From UBA117 sp049975245 (GTDB lineage: Archaea > Methanobacteriota > Methanobacteria > Methanobacteriales > Methanobacteriaceae), in contig JBNGDB010000022.1 of NCBI GenBank assembly GCA_049975245.1, forward strand, positions 1-39,329: 39,329 nucleotides of DNA, in the 5' to 3' direction. The first letter of the stretch is position 1. Every line of letters begins with the position of its first letter. The position numbers and the translations under genes are program-made. Below are positions 34,767 through 39,329 of this stretch, piece by piece. The notes under the pieces were generated by a model. The model made no database searches. It saw nothing but the letters and a program-made list of their open reading frames with translations, and was not told the DNA's origin.

Positions 34767-35477
34767 ATGGATTTAAAGGATATTTTATTGGACGCATGGA
34801 AATATACCCTTAGCGATTGGGGTAAGCTTCTTCTTTTAGGACTCACCTTATTTCTTTTAGATTTTTCAAATGAAAGTGCAAATTTTGGCTTTAAAGGCCA
34901 AATTTTTGGAACAATATTCTTGATATCTGGTCTAATTTTAACCATTGTTGAAGCTGGTTATGTATTTCGTATAATAGAAGAAACAATTAAAGGATCCAAA
35001 AAACCCCCTCATTTCAACAATTTCATAGAATTACTGATACACGGAATTAAAGATTCAATTATGGGATTTATCTTCGCAGCATTCCCGGTTGTAATCATAA
35101 TATTCGGTATATTCACAGCAGTTTTAAATGATAATTTAGGATTATTGATAATAATTTTAGGATTTATATCTACCCTACCATTTTCTATATTGTGGATGGG
35201 AGCAATTTTAAACATGGCCCACAATCATGGAAGTTTAAGATCAGCTTTCCATTTTCGAATTATTTTCAGAAGAATTAGATCTATCGGATTTAAAAGGCTA
35301 ACTATAACTTATTTTGGAATCTTGATGGGGTTGGGAATTATTACTTTCACTTTAAGAGACACTTTATCTTCCAATATACCGGTTTATGGAATATTAATTT
35401 TTCAATTTATATTTGCCCCATTTCTACTAATTTTTTCAATAAGAATATTGGGTTTAATTGATAAACCCCTTGATTAA
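34767..35477 (+). CDS. DUF4013 integral membrane protein
   Basis: This 236-residue protein has about six membrane segments and begins MDLKDILLDAWKYTLSDWGKLLLLG, the usual start of DUF4013 proteins that are common in Methanobacteriales. GxxFxxRI(I/L)-type elements appear in VFRIIEETIKGSKKPP and HFRIIFRRIRSIGFK. No function is known. It has no strong ribosome site, and its promoter is probably just upstream, so its message could be nearly leaderless. It converges on the flavodoxin gene. Confidence 0.75.
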   Translation: MDLKDILLDAWKYTLSDWGKLLLLGLTLFLLDFSNESANFGFKGQIFGTIFLISGLILTIVEAGYVFRIIEETIKGSKKPPHFNNFIELLIHGIKDSIMGFIFAAFPVVIIIFGIFTAVLNDNLGLLIIILGFISTLPFSILWMGAILNMAHNHGSLRSAFHFRIIFRRIRSIGFKRLTITYFGILMGLGIITFTLRDTLSSNIPVYGILIFQFIFAPFLLIFSIRILGLIDKPLD

Positions 35478-35502
35478 CCCTTAAAATAAAACAATTATTC
35501 TA

Positions 35503-35967
35503 TTAGAATAATTTACTGAAATCTTCCAACATACTCTTCCAATTACCACTTTTTAAGTCTTTCCCGCCAAGCTTTATTCTCCCTATAAATTCCATTCCTT
35601 TTTCTTCCAGAGCGGCTTTTATTTGATTTGAGGCTATTTCATTCCCGTTTCCACCCATGGTTACCAATGAAGCACATTTTTTACCTTTGGTATTTTCTAC
35701 TTCATTTAAATATTCTAAAATTCCTGAGGGAGCACGGCCAGCCCAAATTGGGCCACAGACAATAAGACAATCGTAATTAGCAATATCAGTTTCACAAGGT
35801 TTAATGGGAACTTTTTTTTCTAGATAGGCATGTACAGCTTTAATAACATACCATCTATCGTTTACAGGCTCTATTTGAGTCAAATCTGCATCTATCTTTT
35901 TTTGTAATTCTTTTGCAACAGTTAATGTCGTGCCAGTAAATGAATAACAAGCTATTAAAGTTTTCAT
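35503..35967 (-). CDS. Flavodoxin-like protein
   Basis: This 154-residue protein has the flavodoxin fold. The FMN phosphate loop is YSFTGTT (residues about 8-14), a second flavin loop is GPIWAGRAP (about 72-80) and a third is VTMGGNGNE (about 102-110). It probably carries FMN and transfers electrons, or acts as a flavodoxin-type NAD(P)H oxidoreductase. It follows hisB and the ferredoxin on the same strand, 44 nt after hisB. Its electron partner is not known. Confidence 0.85.
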   Translation of the reverse strand: MKTLIACYSFTGTTLTVAKELQKKIDADLTQIEPVNDRWYVIKAVHAYLEKKVPIKPCETDIANYDCLIVCGPIWAGRAPSGILEYLNEVENTKGKKCASLVTMGGNGNEIASNQIKAALEEKGMEFIGRIKLGGKDLKSGNWKSMLEDFSKLF

Positions 35968-36009
35968 TTTTTCCTCTTTTTATTGGGCTTTAATCTATTA
36001 GTAAATTAA

Positions 36010-36030
36010 TACTAAAGTACGCCTTTAGTA
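36010..36030 (-). terminator. Hairpin at the hisB stop codon
   Basis: TACTAAAG (36010-36017) and CTTTAGTA (36023-36030) form a perfect 8-bp stem with a 5-nt loop overlapping the last hisB codons. Read leftward it is followed by A/T-rich sequence with only short T-runs. It could be a weak terminator or protect the 3' end. Confidence 0.4.
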
Positions 36031-36590
36031 CTCAATATTGTGTCATGTTCGACTCGAGATCCATCTTTTAATGCCTTGGAAAAAGCCTTAAATAAGGCTT
36101 CAATCTGATGGTGATCATTTTCTCCGGTTACTTTAGCATTAATATTTATTTTCGCAGAATTTGCAAACGATTCAAAGAAGTGAGACACATTTTCAGTGCT
36201 TAAATCACCAACTTTGGGTTTTTTAAAATTCATATCAAGGACAGAATAACCTCGCCCACTAATATCAATTGCTACAACTGCCAATGCATCATCCATAGGA
36301 ACTAGGGCATGTGACATTCGTTTAATACCTTTTTTATCTCCTATTGACTTATTGAAGACTTCTCCCATCAGTATTCCCACATCTTCAACAGTATGGTGGT
36401 CGTCTATACCAACATCTCCCACTGCATTTACTTTTAGATCAAAAAAACCATGGCGAGAAAAAGAATCTAGCATATGATCGAAAAATTCTATACCTGTATT
36501 TATATCTGAATTTCCAGCACCGTCTATATTGAGACTTATTTCAATATCAGTTTCAGAGGTTTTCCTCCGCATCTTGCTTTTTCTTTTCAT
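36012..36590 (-). CDS. hisB: Imidazoleglycerol-phosphate dehydratase
   Basis: HisB removes water from imidazole glycerol phosphate in histidine synthesis, using two Mn ions. Metal ligands are in GIEFFDHMLDSFSRHG, DDHHTVEDVG and ENDHHQIEALFKAFSKAL. The 192-residue length fits the single-domain enzyme. ATG 36590 has a GAGATGAT site 4 nt upstream. An alternative ATG at 36572 would match the usual family start (MRRKTSETDI). The start lies inside the 3' end of the ferredoxin gene, so the two are translationally coupled. Confidence 0.94.
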   Translation of the reverse strand: MKRKSKMRRKTSETDIEISLNIDGAGNSDINTGIEFFDHMLDSFSRHGFFDLKVNAVGDVGIDDHHTVEDVGILMGEVFNKSIGDKKGIKRMSHALVPMDDALAVVAIDISGRGYSVLDMNFKKPKVGDLSTENVSHFFESFANSAKININAKVTGENDHHQIEALFKAFSKALKDGSRVEHDTILSTKGVL

Positions 36591-36786
36591 ATTTATCATC
36601 TCTTATTACAGTTATTGCTCCTTCCGGACATTTAGATGCACATATAATACATAAATGACAGTATTCCAGGTTATCTACCTTTGCCTTTTGCTTTTTGTCT
36701 ATAGTCCAGATTTTAGGTCCTTTGGGACATTCTTGTTGGCAAATTCCACATCCCGTGCATTTTTCATTATCAATTACAATCTTCAT
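36553..36786 (-). CDS. 2[4Fe-4S] ferredoxin
   Basis: This 77-residue ferredoxin has two CxxCxxCxxxCP motifs: CTGCGICQQECP (residues 10-21) and CHLCIICASKCP (about 43-54). These should bind two low-potential [4Fe-4S] clusters. A charged tail (KYEKKKQDAEENL) is encoded by the part that overlaps hisB by 38 nt. It lies between the ModE-type regulator and hisB. Its partner enzyme is not evident. TTATAAC repeats stand 10-46 nt before the start codon. Confidence 0.92.
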   Translation of the reverse strand: MKIVIDNEKCTGCGICQQECPKGPKIWTIDKKQKAKVDNLEYCHLCIICASKCPEGAITVIRDDKYEKKKQDAEENL

Positions 36787-36795
36787 AATACGTCC

Positions 36796-36832
36796 TTATA
36801 ACTTATAACTTATAACTTCTAATTTATAACTT
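36796..36832. repeat. TTATAAC direct repeats upstream of the ferredoxin gene
   Basis: Three tandem TTATAAC units plus TT (36796-36818) and one more TTATAACTT (36824-36832) fill most of the 49-nt gap between the ferredoxin start and the stop of the ModE-type gene. The unit and its 7-bp period match the block upstream of parA (17641-17656). Confidence 0.5.
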
Positions 36833-36835
36833 ACT

Positions 36836-37531
36836 TTATAATTTTATAATGGGCACTGAAGCGGCTTTAAATCCTATAAAAACATTCTTATCTAAATTTA
36901 ATTCCAATTCTTCTCTAGAATGTTCTGTAATATAAGCAAAAATATTGATTTTACCATCAACTAATATATTTAAACGAACCATTTGTTTTTTAATTTCCAT
37001 TCCCACAATTTTACCTTCAAAAATATTTCTCACACTAGATTCCTGCGGTTTCAGCATAATAAATATATCTTCAGGGCTTAATAACAGAAGAACCTTATTC
37101 CCTATATCTAAATCCTCCATTAATGGTAGCATAACTTTAATTCCATTTAAACTAATTTTCATAACCCTGCTTTTTTTATCCATATCCGATACTTCACCCT
37201 CCAGTTCATTGAACTGTGAATGTTTTTTTAATATAATGTTAAACTTAGCATACTCTTTAATAACTAATTTACCCATATCAGTAAGCTCGCTACTACCTCC
37301 TCCTCCTTTTCCTCCCCTTTTAGTAATAACAATCGGCGAACCCAGATTTTTTTCGATCAATTCAATGTATTTTAATGCACTTCTATACGGTATACTAGTT
37401 TTTTCAGCTGCTTTAATAATAGAACCAAACTGATTAATGCACTTTAAAAATTCATACTTTTTATGATCGAGAATGATGGATTTGCCATTTATTTCCAGTT
37501 TATACTCGGGGACGTCTTTTGAGATAGTCAT
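36836..37531 (-). CDS. modE: ModE-type molybdate/tungstate-responsive regulator
   Basis: The N-terminal winged helix-turn-helix (about residues 20-95) has the ModE/LysR pattern SIIKAAEKTSIPYRSALKYI with GGKGGGGSSELT in the wing. Two MOP/TOBE-like domains follow: about 108-160 (NELEGEVSDMDKKSRVMKIS) and 168-230 (NIFEGKIVGMEIKKQ). This is the layout of E. coli ModE, which binds molybdate between its di-MOP units. In methanogens such proteins may control molybdenum- or tungsten-dependent formyl-MF dehydrogenases or transporters, but none is in this window. It is upstream of the ferredoxin and hisB genes on the same strand. Confidence 0.83.
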   Translation of the reverse strand: MTISKDVPEYKLEINGKSIILDHKKYEFLKCINQFGSIIKAAEKTSIPYRSALKYIELIEKNLGSPIVITKRGGKGGGGSSELTDMGKLVIKEYAKFNIILKKHSQFNELEGEVSDMDKKSRVMKISLNGIKVMLPLMEDLDIGNKVLLLLSPEDIFIMLKPQESSVRNIFEGKIVGMEIKKQMVRLNILVDGKINIFAYITEHSREELELNLDKNVFIGFKAASVPIIKL

Positions 37532-37571
37532 GATATGAGTACTCCATATTTATTTTCTCATCGATCTTATA

Positions 37572-39119
37572 TTATGTTCCAAACCTTTCTATAAATTTAA
37601 CCAATCTTTCTATTATTCCAGACAGAGGACCTAATTTTTTAGCAACTTTTTTAAGCATCCTCAAATCTCTAGGTTCAAATCCTTTTAAAAAGATCAAAGA
37701 TAGTAAATAAACTATTGGTGCTATAATGATTGCAGCCGCAAATCCTTGATAAGTTTTAGGAAGCAATATTAGGGGAATGCTCATAATAACAGTGGATAAT
37801 ACAATTTTAATAAAGTCTAAAAATGGTGGAGTAACTTGAGTTTTTTGGAAAGTTTGCCATAAAATACCAATCATTATGATAAATGCGGCAATAGTTGTAG
37901 CCAGCGCAGCCCCCACAATCCCATACAATGGAACTAATAAAAGATTTAAAGCAAGATTAACACCTGTACCGATAAGTAAAATCATCATGGGCAGCCGGGG
38001 ATATCCTATTCCTTGTGCTATGCTGGCAGAAACCATGAAAAGAGTATAAAATGTCATACCAATAACTAGTATGCTTAATGCTTCTGCACCAGGTACAAAT
38101 TGGGGTCCGAACAATATCCCCATAAGGGGACTTGCAAATATGGCTATGCTAACACATAATGGTAAAACCAGAAGTATAACGTAACGATAAGATTGTACAA
38201 TGTAATTTTTTAAAAGACCCTTATCTTCAAGAGCTGCTGCTTCTGATGCGGCAGGCAGTACTGCTGTAGCCACAGATAAAGATATTACCAAAGGTAATCT
38301 AGCTATTGGATCAGCTGCAGTATAATATCCGACAAATTTTGTAGCCATATAAGATCCAATTACAAAAGTGCTTATGTCATATATAGCCATTTCAGAAAGT
38401 GCAGTGATTATAACTGGAATAGAGAATGAAAGTAGAGTTTTGATAAGTTTTATCTCTTCCCACACTCCCAACTTTTTATCAGGGTCTGGTTCGGGTAGAT
38501 ATTTCCACAGAAATTTCCTAAATATAATAAGTGCGGCAACTGCAGATGCAAAAAAGCCTATAGCAGTTCCCATAACAGCTCCAGCTGCATAAAATCCAAT
38601 GGAAACTAGAACTACGGCCATAGTTATCATGAAAACTTGTTCCACTGCGCGTGTGGCAACAATATACTCCATTTTATAAAAACCTTGAAAAGCGCCTCTA
38701 AATGCCCCAACTATAACACTGAAAGGAGTTATAAGTGCAACGGCTTGCAATGGATATGTTGCGAGAGGTTTGTGAAATACGCTGTTAGCAATCCAATCCG
38801 CGGAAAAAAACATGACTAAACTGAAAAAAATTCCCAAAATAATCATAAATTTAAGGGAGGTAAAAATTACTTGTCTTACTTGATCATATTCGTTCAGAGC
38901 TTTGTATTGGGATACATATTTAGCTATAGCTGGGGGAAGTCCACCAGCAGATAATATTTGGAATATTCCTTGGAAAGGAATCGTAAGCCCTAAAAGTCCA
39001 TACCCTTCCGGACCTAACAATCGACTCATTAGGAATCTGTAGAAGTAACCGCCTACTCTAAAAAGGATATAGCTTATCATCATCATAAAGCTACCTTTGA
39101 CTAACTTTGAGCTTCCCAT
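37572..39119 (-). CDS. Oligosaccharide flippase (Wzx/MVF superfamily)
   Basis: This 515-residue protein has about 14 hydrophobic segments in the pattern of the polysaccharide-transporter branch of the MATE/MVF superfamily. It begins GSSKLVKGSFMMMISYILFRVGGYFYRF and has a basic C-terminal tail. Such proteins flip lipid-linked oligosaccharides to the outer face of the membrane. It may supply the Wzy-like polymerase and glycosyltransferase encoded at 31.3-33.5 kb, or act as a MurJ-like flippase for pseudomurein precursors; both are inference. GGTGAT lies 3 nt before the ATG. Confidence 0.88.
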   Translation of the reverse strand: MGSSKLVKGSFMMMISYILFRVGGYFYRFLMSRLLGPEGYGLLGLTIPFQGIFQILSAGGLPPAIAKYVSQYKALNEYDQVRQVIFTSLKFMIILGIFFSLVMFFSADWIANSVFHKPLATYPLQAVALITPFSVIVGAFRGAFQGFYKMEYIVATRAVEQVFMITMAVVLVSIGFYAAGAVMGTAIGFFASAVAALIIFRKFLWKYLPEPDPDKKLGVWEEIKLIKTLLSFSIPVIITALSEMAIYDISTFVIGSYMATKFVGYYTAADPIARLPLVISLSVATAVLPAASEAAALEDKGLLKNYIVQSYRYVILLVLPLCVSIAIFASPLMGILFGPQFVPGAEALSILVIGMTFYTLFMVSASIAQGIGYPRLPMMILLIGTGVNLALNLLLVPLYGIVGAALATTIAAFIIMIGILWQTFQKTQVTPPFLDFIKIVLSTVIMSIPLILLPKTYQGFAAAIIIAPIVYLLSLIFLKGFEPRDLRMLKKVAKKLGPLSGIIERLVKFIERFGT

Positions 39120-39304
39120 TGCATCACCAAGACTCTCTACAACATTATTTTTTACTAAAATATTTAAATGAATATTTTTTTCTTACAAAAATTTATAATT
39201 AAGCTTATTTAGCTTTAAGGATTTATTATTTGATAAATTAATATCTAGTTCCAAGAAAAATAATAGAAAAATAAACCTTAAATAGTTTTGTATTTTAAGA
39301 ATTT

Positions 39305-39327
39305 AAGGATAATGTCCTTTTTTTTAT
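39305..39327 (+). terminator. Short hairpin with T-run at the right edge
   Basis: AAGGA (39305-39309) and TCCTT (39315-39319) flank a 5-nt loop and are followed by a run of T residues. No rightward gene precedes it here, so it may end an unseen short transcript or be chance. A TATA-like CTTAAATAG lies just upstream (39279-39287). Confidence 0.3.
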
Positions 39328-39329
39328 TG

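Noticed and set aside
36945..37433. 162-codon plus-strand open frame opposite the ModE-type gene
   Set aside because: It is antisense to a well-supported regulator, lacks a ribosome site and its protein shows no family character.

Overview
The window is chromosomal DNA of a mesophilic, AT-rich methanogenic archaeon of the Methanobacteriales, most likely a Methanobacterium. The evidence is an mtd gene (F420-dependent methylene-H4MPT dehydrogenase), a methanogenesis-marker-12 protein, a CfbB/CbiA amidoligase, an archaeal ThrRS with its own editing domain, a Sec11-like signal peptidase, pseudomurein-binding repeats, GGTGAT/GGAGG ribosome binding sites and TATA/BRE promoters. The order surE, ilvB-N-C, purD, argF, argS, signal peptidase, ilvD, thrS resembles, as far as I recall it, that of Methanothermobacter thermautotrophicus.

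Layout. 1-2600: a terminator hairpin, tRNA-Val(UAC), a membrane-anchored Mrr-like protein (-), surE and a DUF2098 protein. 2634-7043 (-): ilvB-ilvN-ilvC and marker 12. 7334-9735: purD, argF. 9748-13694 (-): argS, signal peptidase, ilvD. 13907-18790 (+): MgtC/DUF4010 membrane protein, a gap with a candidate structured RNA, thrS, and a parA gene overlapped by a small gene whose N-terminus looks like that of ParB. 19225-27293: the accessory-looking part, four secreted proteins plus an unrelated radical SAM gene (-). 27455-29820: lemA and DUF2207. 29935-33528: cfbB/cbiA, an oligosaccharide polymerase and a GT-B glycosyltransferase. 33783-35477: mtd, DUF4013 protein. 35503-39119 (-): flavodoxin, hisB, 2[4Fe-4S] ferredoxin, ModE-type regulator, lipid-linked oligosaccharide flippase.

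The most interesting content is the four-gene surface-protein family (19375, 20884, 22164 and 26379). All four share a 27-bp promoter block at fixed spacing, a leader ending in GGAGGCGGT, and what appears to be a non-canonical ATT start codon exactly 7 nt after GGAGG. Only this start gives a normal signal peptide in every member. After the signal peptide each carries a highly cationic, aromatic Tyr/Lys/Trp domain with the core WYKSxGRW(K/R)YYW, and then a different C-terminal effector: a transglutaminase-like cysteine-protease fold in two genes (identical over 346 bp), a glycoside-hydrolase-like barrel plus pseudomurein-binding repeats plus transglutaminase domain in one, and a seven-cysteine domain in one. 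The genes are mosaics of each other. This looks like a co-regulated cell-wall (pseudomurein) binding and remodelling set, with start sites that ordinary gene callers would place wrongly.

Functionally, the rest makes branched-chain amino acids (ilvBNCD), arginine, purine and histidine intermediates, charges Arg and Thr tRNAs, supports methanogenesis (mtd, cfbB, marker 12), and builds surface glycans (polymerase, glycosyltransferase, flippase). All assignments are from reading the sequence; no database search was run.
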